Part shown: positions 38,112 to 48,414 of the stretch, piece after piece
Position numbering within the stretch: the stretch's first letter is position 1
Layout: the number at the start of each line of letters is the position of its first letter
Source of the DNA: Gimesia chilikensis
GTDB lineage: Bacteria > Planctomycetota > Planctomycetia > Planctomycetales > Planctomycetaceae
NCBI RefSeq assembly: GCF_007744075.1
Contig: NZ_CP036266.1
Coordinates: 6,061,748-6,125,747 of the forward strand
Direction of reading: 5' to 3'
DNA length: 64,000 nt
The notes under the pieces: generated by a model
Databases searched by the model: none
What the model was told of the DNA's origin: nothing
What the model saw: only the letters and a program-made list of their open reading frames with translations
Program-made: the position numbers and the translations under genes

Positions 38112-38147
38112 CAAAAAAAAAAACGCCGATCAAAACTGATCGGCGTT
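38112..38147 (-). terminator. Strong terminator after rpoD
   Basis: 11-bp GC-rich stem (38122-38132 with 38137-38147), AAAC loop on the plus strand. Read on the minus strand it is followed by about ten T. It begins 6 bp after the rpoD stop. Confidence 0.95.
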
Positions 38148-38153
38148 GTGAAT

Positions 38154-39836
38154 TCAGATACTGGCTGAGGCCGTTGTATCCGCGGATTCCTCCTCGGACT
38201 CCGTCTGGCCCCAGTCGGGGACCAGACCTTCAATAAAGCCCTGCAGCTGTTTGCTGCGAACCGGATGTTGCAGCTTGCGTACCGCCTTGGCTTCGATCTG
38301 GCGGACACGTTCGCGGGTCACTTTGAAGATCCGACCGACTTCTTCCAGCGTGTAGGTGTATCCGTCTCCCAGACCAAACCGCAGTTTGATGATCTCCCGC
38401 TCACGATAAGTGAGGGTCTTCAGGACATGATCAATCTTGTCCTTGAGCATTTCCTGGCTGGCGGTGTTGACCGGGCTGTCCGAATCGGAGTCTTCAATGA
38501 AGTCACCGAAGTAGCTGTCTTCGCTCTCGCCGACGGGACGGTCCAGACTGATCGGATGTCGCGAAATCTTGAGTACGCGGCGGGTCTCTTCCAGGCTGAT
38601 GCCGGCGACTTCTGCCGTTTCTTCCAGGGTGGGCTCACGTCCATTTTCCTGCAGCAGCTGTTTGCTGACTTTACGCAGTTTGGACATGGTTTCGATCATG
38701 TGCACAGGAATACGAATGGTTCGTGCCTGGTCTGCAATCGCCCGGGTAATGGCCTGACGAATCCACCAGGTGGCGTATGTCGAGAATTTATAACCGCGAC
38801 GATATTCGTATTTGTCGACCGCACGCATGAGGCCGGTATTGCCTTCCTGAATCAGGTCCAGGAAGCTCAGGCCACGGTTGCGGTATTTCTTGGCGATTGA
38901 AACCACCAGACGCAGGTTACCGCCGGACAGTTCACGCATCGCGGTTTCGTAATCGAGGTACCGCTGCTTGACCGCTTTGATGCGTTCCCGCAGGGTTTCC
39001 GGTGTTTCCATTGTCATCATGACCAGATCCTGCAGTTCCCGTTCGAGGTTTGCACGATCGTCTTTGGAGTTCTTGACGCGGAGATCATCGAGATCCCGGA
39101 TCTGATCTTCCAGTTCGGTCATTCGCTGTGAAATCTGTTCGAGACGCTTCATGCCGATCTGCAGACGTTGCGTCCGCAGGCTGAGTTCTTCGATCAGAGT
39201 TGCCATTTTCCGGCGGCGTTTCATCAGCGTCGCATACGCTTCACGCCGCTGAGTCTTGGTCATTTCCGGATCGATGAACCGCTGGAAGTCAGCATTGTTC
39301 TTACTGCTGAGGTATTCCAGGGTTTTCAGGTTGTGAGGCATCCGCCCCAGGATCTGATTCTTTTCCAGACCTTCGGTAACAGACACTTTAATCGTCCGGT
39401 CGAACGGCAGCTCGGTTTTGTGAACCTTGTCCAGAATGTCGATGGCCTGCCGCATGGCGTAGTCGCTGCTGAGCAGCTCGCGGCGGAAGCGACGACGGGT
39501 GATTTCGATTTTCTTCGCCAGGCGAATTTCTTCGTCCCGGGTCAGCAGCGGAATTTCACCCATCTGTGTGAGGTACATCCGAACCGGATCATCGATTTTC
39601 CGGGAGAGGTCATCGGAACGGGTCCGTCCCTTCGGCTTCTCCGGCTGGAGCACCGTGATGACCTGATCGGGAATAATGTCTAAGTCGATTTCCTCAATGG
39701 TCAGCAGGAGGTTATCCAGCTTCTCAGGATTCAGCGCTTCATCGGGCAGATAAGCGCTGACCTGATCATAAGTCAGATAACCCTGCTTTATTCCATTTTC
39801 AATCAGTTCATTCAATCGGGCGTCGAGTCGGTGCAC
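38154..39836 (-). CDS. rpoD: RNA polymerase primary sigma factor (sigma-70)
   Basis: 560-aa group 1 sigma factor. Region 1.1-like N-terminus ([13 protein letters not shown]), region 1.2 [17 protein letters not shown], region 2 [27 protein letters not shown] and [17 protein letters not shown], region 3 with IRIPVHMIE, region 4.2 helix-turn-helix [20 protein letters not shown]. Start GTG 39836 is preferred because GGGAG lies 7 bases upstream. The frame extends to a TTG at 39875 that would overlap dnaG. It lies 25 bp after dnaG, the classical dnaG-rpoD pairing that coordinates replication and transcription. Confidence 0.95.
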   Translation of the reverse strand: MHRLDARLNELIENGIKQGYLTYDQVSAYLPDEALNPEKLDNLLLTIEEIDLDIIPDQVITVLQPEKPKGRTRSDDLSRKIDDPVRMYLTQMGEIPLLTRDEEIRLAKKIEITRRRFRRELLSSDYAMRQAIDILDKVHKTELPFDRTIKVSVTEGLEKNQILGRMPHNLKTLEYLSSKNNADFQRFIDPEMTKTQRREAYATLMKRRRKMATLIEELSLRTQRLQIGMKRLEQISQRMTELEDQIRDLDDLRVKNSKDDRANLERELQDLVMMTMETPETLRERIKAVKQRYLDYETAMRELSGGNLRLVVSIAKKYRNRGLSFLDLIQEGNTGLMRAVDKYEYRRGYKFSTYATWWIRQAITRAIADQARTIRIPVHMIETMSKLRKVSKQLLQENGREPTLEETAEVAGISLEETRRVLKISRHPISLDRPVGESEDSYFGDFIEDSDSDSPVNTASQEMLKDKIDHVLKTLTYREREIIKLRFGLGDGYTYTLEEVGRIFKVTRERVRQIEAKAVRKLQHPVRSKQLQGFIEGLVPDWGQTESEEESADTTASASI

Positions 39837-39861
39837 GTTGCTTCTCCCAATCTCTTTTAAG

Positions 39862-41778
39862 TTAATGAGTCTCAAGTGAATTCTTTTTATGTCGTTTCTG
39901 GTGGAACTCGGATGCCTTCTTCAACAGCTCCTTGGCATCGGAACTCAAAGTATTGTTCTGAACGTTCTGGACCAGAACTCCTTTGGTCCGTTCATGATGT
40001 TCCCGTTCTTCCCGCCATTTGAGATTCTGAATCGAATGTTTCAGAAAATGGGGAATCCCTTCATGGGGAACAGGCGAAGAGTGGAGTTTGGTGTGAATCG
40101 CTTTTTCGTGGGCCTGAAAGTCGATTTTGACGACCAGCTGCTTCATGTCCGGATCGTCAACACGATCCAGAATACGATTCATTTCCGGGACGATCCCCTC
40201 TTCCGTTAAGTCGATGCTTAACTGGTAAAGAAAGCGTAGACGGGGATCTTTCAGGTTGGCTGGTGATATATGTTGATGAATCTGGGGAACACATTCGGGG
40301 TATACAAAGATGATTTCAAGAAGTTCGCTCTCAAGTTGATTATCTTTCGCTGAATTTTCTGAAGTTCCACCGATTCCGGAGGTGTGGTCTGCACTCGGAG
40401 TTGAATGGGGGTCGTTTGAAGGGACACTCGGATTCAGACTGGGGTTTTGCTTCTGTTTGACTTCACTTAATCGTTTTCGGACAACAGTTTCGTTTAAGCT
40501 CAGTCGATCTGCTAACTTTCTTAATATGATATCTTCACGTATTTTGCCGGTTAAGTTTGGACTTGCGGCCAGAAGCTCCAGCATTTCTTCTAAAATTCGG
40601 TGTTGTCCATCAATTGACTCCAGTCCAAATTTCTGAACACAGAGATTCAATTTAAAATTCCAGGCTTCCGGGGCTTCTGCGATCAACTGCTGCAAACTCT
40701 TTGCCCCCTGCTGTTCCAGAAAATCTGCCGGATCCTGGCCTGCCGGCAGCGTTAAAATACGTAAATCTACTTCCTGAGCGATGAATTTCGTTAAAGCCCG
40801 CTCCGCAGCCTGCTGTCCTGCGGTATCACCATCAAATACCAGTACGACTTTACGTGCCAGCCGTTTGAGATAAGTCACATGAGATTCTGTCAGAGCCGTC
40901 CCCAGTGTGGCTACGACATTGGTCACTCCAAACTGATGCGCTGTAATGCAATCAGTGTACCCTTCGACTACGACAACTGTCTCCGTTTCGCGAATTCCCT
41001 GTCGCGCTTCATCCAAGCCAAACAGCAGTTTGCTCTTAGTGAAAATCACACTTTCCGGACTGTTAAAATATTTCGCCAGTTTTGCTGAATCGGCTCCGGG
41101 CAGGATACGTCCCCCGAATGCAACAACCCGCTTTCGCTCGTCGTGAACCGGAAACATCACCCGATTAACGAAATAATCAGAACAACGTGACTGTCCCTCT
41201 TTTCTGAAGATCAGTTTTGCTTCCAGCAGCAGCTGTTCGGGAAAACGATTGCGTGATCGATTGACCAGCCATTGCCAGTCATCCGGATGAAAACCGAGAT
41301 TAAACTGCCGCATGGTCTCTTCGGTAAAGCCCCGGTCTTCCATCAGGTAACGGCGGGCATATTCTCCCACCGAAGTCTCCATCAGACATTCATGGAACTG
41401 TGCTTCCGCCCATTTCATGACGTCATACAGACTCGACTTCTCTAATGGCTGCTGTCCACCCTGCGAATGACGGGGGGTAAACTTGGGAACTTCCAGATGG
41501 GCCTTCTCGGCCAGAATCTTGAGTGCCTCGAAAAAGTCGACCCGGTCGTATTCCATCACCCAGGAAAAGCAGTCTCCACCGAGGTTACAGACCCAGCAGC
41601 GCCAGGTTCCACGTTCGGGGGAGATGACCATGGACGGATTGTGGTCGTTATGAAAAGGACACAATCCTTTGAAATCGCGTCCATTGGGAGTCAGCTGAAC
41701 CGACTCTGCGACCAGTTCTACCAGGTCTGTCCTCTGGCGGACCAGTTCTTTGAAATGTTGATCAAATCCTGGCGACAC
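39862..41778 (-). CDS. dnaG: DNA primase
   Basis: 638-aa primase that makes RNA primers at the replication fork. The N-terminal CHC2 zinc finger is CPFHNDH...CWVCN. The TOPRIM core has [17 protein letters not shown] and [19 protein letters not shown]. The C-terminal helicase-interaction domain is ~150-200 aa and divergent. GTG start at 41778 with CAGGAGA upstream. It is followed by rpoD on the same strand. Confidence 0.95.
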   Translation of the reverse strand: MSPGFDQHFKELVRQRTDLVELVAESVQLTPNGRDFKGLCPFHNDHNPSMVISPERGTWRCWVCNLGGDCFSWVMEYDRVDFFEALKILAEKAHLEVPKFTPRHSQGGQQPLEKSSLYDVMKWAEAQFHECLMETSVGEYARRYLMEDRGFTEETMRQFNLGFHPDDWQWLVNRSRNRFPEQLLLEAKLIFRKEGQSRCSDYFVNRVMFPVHDERKRVVAFGGRILPGADSAKLAKYFNSPESVIFTKSKLLFGLDEARQGIRETETVVVVEGYTDCITAHQFGVTNVVATLGTALTESHVTYLKRLARKVVLVFDGDTAGQQAAERALTKFIAQEVDLRILTLPAGQDPADFLEQQGAKSLQQLIAEAPEAWNFKLNLCVQKFGLESIDGQHRILEEMLELLAASPNLTGKIREDIILRKLADRLSLNETVVRKRLSEVKQKQNPSLNPSVPSNDPHSTPSADHTSGIGGTSENSAKDNQLESELLEIIFVYPECVPQIHQHISPANLKDPRLRFLYQLSIDLTEEGIVPEMNRILDRVDDPDMKQLVVKIDFQAHEKAIHTKLHSSPVPHEGIPHFLKHSIQNLKWREEREHHERTKGVLVQNVQNNTLSSDAKELLKKASEFHQKRHKKNSLETH

Positions 41779-42239
41779 CAGTTTCTCCTGAACAGTTAAG
41801 AAGCAGCCCGAATGCCAGTTTCCATCAACAGCTGGAAAGTGAACATTTTTACATAAACCTAGAGTGCTTCCCTGCTCAACTCCGTGTCCTCAAATTCTAC
41901 ACCATAGAAGGAGAGGGTCAAGAAAATGCGAATCTGGATTGTTCAGACTCACCGTCGCTTAAGGTCAAAATTTGTATAATGTTACAAAAATGCCTCATCG
42001 CGCAACTTCAACGGATACCTTAAACTGACCTCTACTCCCCCTGTCTGCTTAACCCGAAAGGTTGTGATGCTTTCACACCACAGCCCCCGTAGCATTAGAC
42101 AGTTGGTTTGTATGAATTATCCTTATTATACTCCCCGGGTGAGTGTCTGCAATCTTTCTGAGAAAGAAACCTGACCGGTTGAGGGACTCCCCCTGCGCAG
42201 AATGATGCGATTCGCGACAAACGGCAGGACAGCAGACTG
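41779..42239. other. Intergenic region upstream of dnaG
   Basis: No credible gene. A plus-strand TATAAT lies at 41975-41980 inside a small inverted repeat (TTTGTA/TACAAA, 41971-41988), but with no good -35 and no gene following on that strand. Confidence 0.45.
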
Positions 42240-43880
42240 CTAACTGGCAGCTGCTTCTTCCTGCGGTTCTTCTGTCGGGGCATCTGCCTGTTTAATCTGC
42301 CAGAGAGAGATATTGCCGAACTTCTCGCTGCACTTGGGGCATTTTGCCTTGGCAATCGCTTTGCCGGTTTTGCCGCCGATGCGTTCCTTCTTGCGTGAAT
42401 CTTCGCTGACGATTAACTGGCAGCCCTGACATTGTCGGCCTACCAGGGTCAGCTCGATTTCGGGATCGGCTTCATAGAATTCGAGATTCTCGTTCTCAAG
42501 TGCTTCGAACTGCTCTTCGCTGTAGTGACAGGTGACCTGTCGCGTTTCGTCGGTCAGCGGAATTCCAGAGTCAGGACCGAGGTCACTGACGCTGTGCAGT
42601 TCCTTGAGTGCTTCAGCAAACTTACGATATTCGGTCAGACTGAACGTCAGATACTGATTTTCCTTGCTGTCTTCCTGTTTCGGCAGGGCGATCGCAATGC
42701 GACCATTTCCGAAGACGGGAACGCCGGCAAAAATCGATTCGTGATCGTACATCGTCGGGAAGACGACTTTCAGCTTCGAGATCTGATCTGCTGAGAGGGT
42801 CTGCACGCTGGCGGCTGGAATTTCCGCATCGTCCTTTTCTTCGCGAAGATGCTGGGCGATGTCGATGCGGGCTTTATCCTGTTTATCCTTGGAGCCCCCT
42901 CCGAGGAGACCGGCTTTCACCAGACCGAGCAACAGCATGCGATCCTGGGAAATGGCCACATCGACGGTGGTAAAGGTCTTTTCCAGACTGTTGGGTTTCA
43001 GCTTGAGCTTGGTCGGATCGACGGCATGCAGTTTCAGATTCTGGAACCAGTGCTTATAAGCACCAGGATCGAACGACTCGGCTCCTGCTGCGGCTTCTTT
43101 CTCTGCACCGGAGTCAGCTGATTCCTCATCTGTCGCCTTGGGAGATCCCATTGGTACCAGGTACATGACATTACAGGCAGGACATTTTCCGGCTGAGCCG
43201 CGATATTCCTCGCGGACACGGATCCGATGTCCATTCGGGCAGTAAACGACAATACCGCCTTCGATTTTGGCAGCACGTCGACGACGACGTCCCCCTTTCC
43301 GGCGACGCTTTTCTTCTTTTTCTTCCTGCAGAGCGACATCCAGCAGCACGTCGCCGCCGGTCGCTACAGAATGATCTTCATCGGGCTCTGAGGGCGCTGC
43401 TTTTGGCTTGGACTCGTCTTCAGCTTCCGCTTGTTCGGCTGCTTCCTCTTCGGCGGCATGCTGCTGTGCTTCTTCAGCAGACTCTTCGCGTGCCAGAGGG
43501 ATCGTTGATGATTCCTGTTCGCTGACCTCAACGCCACCTGCCAGCTGAAAGTCGTCGTCGCTGGCTTCATATTCGGTGACGGAGACACTCTGATCGAGTT
43601 CGAAGTCGTCGTCGTCGCGATCGGAATAAGCGGTCATGGTGGCGGTAGAAGCGTTCGATTCTTCCTCTGCGGACTCGTCAGATTCCTCTGGAAGCGGACT
43701 GAAAATCATCGGCGGCGGATTTTCCTGCATCTTGCGATAGGCTTCCGCTATATCTTCCCGCATGAAAGAGCCACAGTTCCAGCAACGGACCAGACCGACG
43801 CGAACCATTTCATTACACAACGGACACGGTATTTCATTGGAATTGGTATTCTGTTCATCCGGAGTTATGTCGTTGGACAT
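42240..43880 (-). CDS. Multi-zinc-ribbon hypothetical protein
   Basis: 546-aa soluble protein with several zinc-ribbon-like pairs: CPLC...CWNC at the N-terminus, CPNG...CPAC around residue 215-235, and CQGC...CPKC near the C-terminus. Between the first two lies an acidic, low-complexity stretch (~65-185), then a basic patch (EEKRRRKGGRRRRRAA). The region ~270-500 is a folded domain I do not recognise. No membrane segment. Possibly a nucleic-acid-associated protein, which is an inference from the ribbons and the basic patch only. Confidence 0.78.
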   Translation of the reverse strand: MSNDITPDEQNTNSNEIPCPLCNEMVRVGLVRCWNCGSFMREDIAEAYRKMQENPPPMIFSPLPEESDESAEEESNASTATMTAYSDRDDDDFELDQSVSVTEYEASDDDFQLAGGVEVSEQESSTIPLAREESAEEAQQHAAEEEAAEQAEAEDESKPKAAPSEPDEDHSVATGGDVLLDVALQEEKEEKRRRKGGRRRRRAAKIEGGIVVYCPNGHRIRVREEYRGSAGKCPACNVMYLVPMGSPKATDEESADSGAEKEAAAGAESFDPGAYKHWFQNLKLHAVDPTKLKLKPNSLEKTFTTVDVAISQDRMLLLGLVKAGLLGGGSKDKQDKARIDIAQHLREEKDDAEIPAASVQTLSADQISKLKVVFPTMYDHESIFAGVPVFGNGRIAIALPKQEDSKENQYLTFSLTEYRKFAEALKELHSVSDLGPDSGIPLTDETRQVTCHYSEEQFEALENENLEFYEADPEIELTLVGRQCQGCQLIVSEDSRKKERIGGKTGKAIAKAKCPKCSEKFGNISLWQIKQADAPTEEPQEEAAAS

Positions 43881-44443
43881 AATAAATCCCTGTACCTGGA
43901 TAAAAACGTAGATGATGACTGGGAGATAAACAAATCATAATTACTTCATCACTTCTGAGCTGAGTATAAAACCCGAAAAGAATACAAATGAAGAAATTCA
44001 GAAGTTCGTTTAATTATGACCTGAAACGGTGAATATATGAAATTTTGTTAGAAAACCACACAGACTGTGGAGCAACGCCAGATTAACATAGCACTCAAGC
44101 AAATGCAGTAATGAATTGTCCTTTTATCAATTTTAGCGCTTTACTGGAATCAGTCTGAGCTTTTTGTCGGAAATGTGTCCGTTTTGCAGACAGGCTCTGT
44201 CATAAACCTAGTTCAATCTGTCTGTAATGCAAATGACTGCTCAGGATAAATAGAACGATCTGCGTTGGGTAATCATTATTATAATGACTAGTGCAAGAAG
44301 TATTCAAGAGTATACAGAACAGTACGCAATTTTCCGGGGCGGAATGCGCGTCTGAAAACGGGAAACCGCGTGAATCTGAGGGGACTTCGGAGCAGCAACC
44401 TGTTATACTGCCCGCATTACAGGCCCGTCGGAGCAGCAAATTC
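43881..44443. other. Divergent intergenic region
   Basis: No credible gene. TATAAT at 44280-44285 (plus) and TATACT at 44404-44409 (plus) are possible -10 elements for the DUF58 gene. A TATACT (minus, 43963-43968) is possible for the zinc-ribbon gene. None has a convincing -35. Confidence 0.4.
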
Positions 44444-45340
44444 ATGCCGAATGCAGAACAATACCTCAAACCGGAAGTCATCCAGACCGTGGCCCGGCTC
44501 GATCTGCGGGCCAAATTCATCGTGGAAGGCTTTCTGAGCGGCCTGCATGCCAGCCCCTATCACGGTTTCAGTGTCGAATTCAGCGAACACCGACGCTACA
44601 CCCAGGGGGACGACCCGCGCGACATCGACTGGCAGGTCTACGCCAAAACCGATCGCTACTACATCAAAAAGTACCAAGCAGAGACGAACCTGACCGGTTA
44701 CCTGGTGATCGATCTTTCTGAAAGTATGGCTTATACCTATCGCCAGCAGCTCTCCAAATTTGATTACGGGATCTGCCTGGCCGCGTCGCTGGCCTACATG
44801 ATGATCCACCAGCAGGATCCGGTCGGCCTGATCACCTTTGGTGACAAGATCCGGGATTTCCTGCCTCCCCGCAGTAGACGGGGACAGCTGGGGAACATAC
44901 TGGCGATGCTCGCCAACTCCCAACCTGTTGGGACGACGGAGGTTTCACAAAACCTGCAGCAGATCGCTTCGATGGTCAAACACCGCAGTCTGCTGATGAT
45001 TTTCTCGGATCTGCTGACCGATCAGAAGAGCGTGCTCGACAGTCTGCAGCGTCTCCGTTACGCCGGCCACGACGTCATCCTGTTCCACATTCTGGACGAA
45101 GCAGAGGTCTACTTCCCTTTCGAGGGGATGGTCGATCTTCAGGAACCCGAACAGGGCGAGTCCATGGTTCTGGATGCGGAGGGCATGAAAGCCGACTATC
45201 TCGAGGCGGTTCAGGAAATGCGGGAGACCTATCGCGAGAAACTGTTCGCGATGGGCGTCGATTACGTTCCCCTGGATACCAGCATGCCGTTTGATAAAGC
45301 GCTGATTGAGTATCTTTCCCAGCGAAAAGCCCGTTTTTAA
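44444..45340 (+). CDS. DUF58 domain protein with VWA-like fold
   Basis: 298-aa cytoplasmic protein of the DUF58 family. The core motif GFSVEFSEHRRYTQGDDPRDIDWQVYAKTDRYYIKKY is present in pieces typical of the family, and a MIDAS-like VIDLSESM (DxSxS) follows. Members usually act with a MoxR AAA+ ATPase in protein maturation or assembly. No moxR gene is adjacent, which is unusual. ATG 44444 with GGAG upstream is chosen; the open frame from 44291 has a non-family N-terminus. Confidence 0.87.
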   Translation: MPNAEQYLKPEVIQTVARLDLRAKFIVEGFLSGLHASPYHGFSVEFSEHRRYTQGDDPRDIDWQVYAKTDRYYIKKYQAETNLTGYLVIDLSESMAYTYRQQLSKFDYGICLAASLAYMMIHQQDPVGLITFGDKIRDFLPPRSRRGQLGNILAMLANSQPVGTTEVSQNLQQIASMVKHRSLLMIFSDLLTDQKSVLDSLQRLRYAGHDVILFHILDEAEVYFPFEGMVDLQEPEQGESMVLDAEGMKADYLEAVQEMRETYREKLFAMGVDYVPLDTSMPFDKALIEYLSQRKARF

Positions 45341-45773
45341 CTATCCTTATGAACACAAACCAGCTTTTCAACCATGCGACTGAACGCAAGCAGAGGTTAA
45401 GTTATACGGATTCAAAGTTAAATACTGATTAGTACCTGTCCGTTCTTGAAATCTTAACTGAGTATGCGAGTCTAATAGCTTGCAAGTGCTCGCTGCCAAA
45501 TTTAGAGTGTTACTCACTTTGGATCATTGTGTTTGAATGGAATCCTGAGTTTCAGGCCCCTGTAATGGATGCTGGCCGCTCGGTGATCTGCTACCGCCGC
45601 TGTTTTTCCAATTTCTTCTTAAGAAATTGAATTTTTTACAAACAGCGCACCATCACGAATCGTAGTAAGCTCGCAGAAATTCTAGCGTTAGCTTAGTCGG
45701 GCCCCTTTGGCTCGAAATACTGTTCTCATAACTGATTATCATTTTATTCACAGTGGGGAGCTGAGAACCGCCA
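45341..45773. other. Intergenic region upstream of ABC transporter
   Basis: No convincing gene. A GTG frame at 45529 would give ~33 codons including Phe-Glu-Trp-Asn-Pro, but there is no other support. Contains the third copy of the 14-base word (45532-45545). Confidence 0.4.
45532..45545 (+). repeat. 14-base word, copy 3 (TTTGAATGGAATCC)
   Basis: Exact copy, here in non-coding sequence 229 bp before the ABC ATPase start codon. Confidence 0.5.
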
Positions 45774-46679
45774 ATGGACAACGAGTCAGTCATTCAGATC
45801 AGCAATCTGACAAAGATCTATCGTGATTTCTGGGGCCGCAAGAAAGTTCGCGCTCTCAACTCTTTAAGCCTCGAAGTGAAAAAAGGCGAAATCTTTGGTC
45901 TGCTGGGTCCGAACGGGTCCGGAAAGACGACCACTCTGAAACTGCTGCTGGGTCTGCTGTTTCCCTCGGAAGGGGAAATCAAGGTTCTGGGCCAGCCTGC
46001 CTCGAACGTGGAGAAGAACGAGCGGATCGGTTACCTGCCGGAAGAATCCTATCTGTATCGCTTCCTGAATGCAGAAGAAACCCTCGACTTCTACGGGCGT
46101 CTGTTCAAAATTTCTCCCAAGGAACGCCGCGAACGCGCCGCCGAGCTGATCGAAAAGGTCGGACTGGGACACGCCAAACGTCGTCAGCTGAAAGAATACT
46201 CCAAAGGGATGACCCGCCGTATCGGTCTGGCTCAGGCCCTGATCAACAACCCCGACCTGGTCATGCTCGACGAACCGACGAGTGGTCTGGACCCGCTGGG
46301 TACCGACGACATGAAACGCATGATCGTCGAGCTGAAAGAACAGGGCAAGACCGTGCTGATGTGCAGCCACCTGCTGGCTGACGTGCAGGACGTGTGTGAC
46401 CGGATCGCGATTCTCTACGGCGGCGAACTCAAAGTGATGGGCCGCGTGGATGACCTGCTGAAAGAACAGGAAGAGACCCAGATCCTGACGTCTCGCCTGA
46501 GTGATGAAGCCATCAAAGAGATCGAACAGGTCGTCGCCAAACACAATGGTAAGGTCGATGCCATCGATCACCCGACAGCAACTCTGGAATCCCTGTTCCT
46601 GAAAACGGTTCAGGAAAGTAAAGAACGACCGGGTCAGCGCTTTGTTCCCGAGACGGAAACGAAGAAGGCCGCTGAATAA
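45774..46679 (+). CDS. ABC transporter ATP-binding protein
   Basis: 301-aa ATPase: Walker [11 protein letters not shown]-loop region IGYLPEE, signature [15 protein letters not shown], Walker [14 protein letters not shown], switch CSHLLADV. The C-terminal extension (~220-300) resembles that of CcmA/NatA-like exporters. It energises the adjacent permease. First of three plus-strand genes; the permease starts 112 bp later. Substrate unknown. Confidence 0.93.
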   Translation: MDNESVIQISNLTKIYRDFWGRKKVRALNSLSLEVKKGEIFGLLGPNGSGKTTTLKLLLGLLFPSEGEIKVLGQPASNVEKNERIGYLPEESYLYRFLNAEETLDFYGRLFKISPKERRERAAELIEKVGLGHAKRRQLKEYSKGMTRRIGLAQALINNPDLVMLDEPTSGLDPLGTDDMKRMIVELKEQGKTVLMCSHLLADVQDVCDRIAILYGGELKVMGRVDDLLKEQEETQILTSRLSDEAIKEIEQVVAKHNGKVDAIDHPTATLESLFLKTVQESKERPGQRFVPETETKKAAE

Positions 46680-46791
46680 GCAGCGGGCTGTGACTGGTTG
46701 TTATTACTCACGATCATTGACTCTGTCTCGGCTGGAAGGACTCAGCAGAGCCTCATATCCAATGAGATGTTATTCACAGAAGTAAATCATT

Positions 46792-48414
46792 ATGTCTTTT
46801 GATCCAATTCCATTTAATTGGCTGGAAGCTTTAAAACATTTTGCATTCGTGTTTGGAAGCTCCATGGTCATCGCGCTGATCGTCTGCCTGGTGGTGGGTA
46901 TCATCACCCGCGGGACGAAGGGGTTTGTGGATGTCTTTCGCGGCGTGCTGGACTTCTTTGTGCAGATCATCCATATCTCACCCCGCCGCATCTGGTCCTT
47001 ATCGGTCCTGACGATCCGCGAATCACTGCGACAGAAAATTCTGTTCGTCTTCATCATCTTTGCGGTGCTGTTCATGTTTGCCGGCTGGTTCCTGGCGGGC
47101 GCTGCAGACAGGCCCGATCTCCAGGTGCAGTCTTATATTGACTTCGTACTCAAAGCCATCAGCTGGCTCGTGATTCCAATCATGCTGCTGCTGGCCTGCT
47201 GGTCGTTACCGGAAGACATCCGATTGCGCACCATTCATACCGTTGTTACCAAGCCGGTTTACCGAATTGAAATCGTCATGGGCCGCATGCTGGGCTTCAC
47301 AGTGCTCGGCACCGCGATTCTGCTCGTGATGGGCGGCGTGGGTTATATCTGGATCAATCGCCAGGTGCCCGACACCGCGAAGGAGAGCCTGGTTTCCAAA
47401 GTTCCGATTTACGGCGATATCTCCTTCACCAACCGTGAAGGGGCTCCTGCTGCCTCCGGGATCAATGTGGGTGACATCTGGATGTACCGCAGCTACATCG
47501 AAGGTGCCACCAAGGCCCGGGCGATCTACAAATTCGAAGGGGTCGACGAAAGCGACGCCATTGATGACAAGCTGAATTTGCAGGCCTCGTTCGAAGCGTT
47601 CCGAACCCACAAAGGGGATATGGAAAAAGGTGGGATTCTGTACGAGCTGACTTTCGTCAATGAAGACAAAGGTCTCCGCGTCGATACATCCCCGATGATC
47701 AACAAGGAATACACCGAGAACCGGTTGCAGATCGACCGTAAACTCTCACAGAAAAAGAATGAAGGCGAAGCCGACCAGGAAGTCGTGACATACGATATTT
47801 TCGACGATCTGGTCGATAAAGACGGCAACCTGACCGTCGAAGTCGCCTGTCTGGAAGCAGGACAGTTGCTGGGGATGGCCCGTCCCGACCTCTTCATTCG
47901 TACTCCCGACCGTTCGTTCATGGTCGGTTACTCTAAAGCGATTCTGGGCATCTGGTTGCCGATGGTGCTGGTGATCATGCTGGGCGTGACCGTCAGCTGT
48001 TTCGTCAAAGGTCCGGTTGCCATCCTGACGACCTTCACCGTCGTGATGGTCGGATTCATGTCCAAAGAGTACATGAATGAAATTCTGAGCGGCAAAATGC
48101 AGGCCTCCGGTGCAATTGAAGCCTGGTATCGTCTGTTAACTCACATGAATTCTCAAACGGAACTGCCTAATGGTCCCGTAAAAGGTATAATCGTCGTCGT
48201 TGATGGTGGCATCCGGAACTTCCTCTGGCTCTGCCAGCAGATCATCCCGAACTTTGGCATCTTCTCGAACATGCGGGAATATGTCATCAAAGGGTTTGAC
48301 GTCTCCTGGAGTGCAGCTCTGCTGCCGGGACTGTTGACGACAGCGGCCTATATTCTTCCCTGCTTATTGATTTCATTCTATAGTTTGAAGCTCCGCGAAC
48401 TGGAGGCGAAATGA
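46792..48414 (+). CDS. ABC-2 type transporter permease with large extracytoplasmic loop
   Basis: 540-aa membrane protein. Hydrophobic segments lie at ~20-45, ~80-105, ~120-145 and ~165-185. A soluble ~190-residue region follows (~195-385), then membrane segments at ~385-435 and ~505-530. RESLRQKILFVFIIFAVLFMFAGWF resembles permeases of the ABC-2/NosY group. The large central insert is likely outside the membrane and could contact a partner such as the product of the next gene. The stop overlaps the next start (ATGA, 48411-48414). Confidence 0.85.
   Translation: MSFDPIPFNWLEALKHFAFVFGSSMVIALIVCLVVGIITRGTKGFVDVFRGVLDFFVQIIHISPRRIWSLSVLTIRESLRQKILFVFIIFAVLFMFAGWFLAGAADRPDLQVQSYIDFVLKAISWLVIPIMLLLACWSLPEDIRLRTIHTVVTKPVYRIEIVMGRMLGFTVLGTAILLVMGGVGYIWINRQVPDTAKESLVSKVPIYGDISFTNREGAPAASGINVGDIWMYRSYIEGATKARAIYKFEGVDESDAIDDKLNLQASFEAFRTHKGDMEKGGILYELTFVNEDKGLRVDTSPMINKEYTENRLQIDRKLSQKKNEGEADQEVVTYDIFDDLVDKDGNLTVEVACLEAGQLLGMARPDLFIRTPDRSFMVGYSKAILGIWLPMVLVIMLGVTVSCFVKGPVAILTTFTVVMVGFMSKEYMNEILSGKMQASGAIEAWYRLLTHMNSQTELPNGPVKGIIVVVDGGIRNFLWLCQQIIPNFGIFSNMREYVIKGFDVSWSAALLPGLLTTAAYILPCLLISFYSLKLRELEAK

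Noticed and set aside
44200-44520. 106-aa minus-strand frame overlapping the DUF58 start
   Set aside because: It conflicts with a clear DUF58 coding region and has no family similarity.
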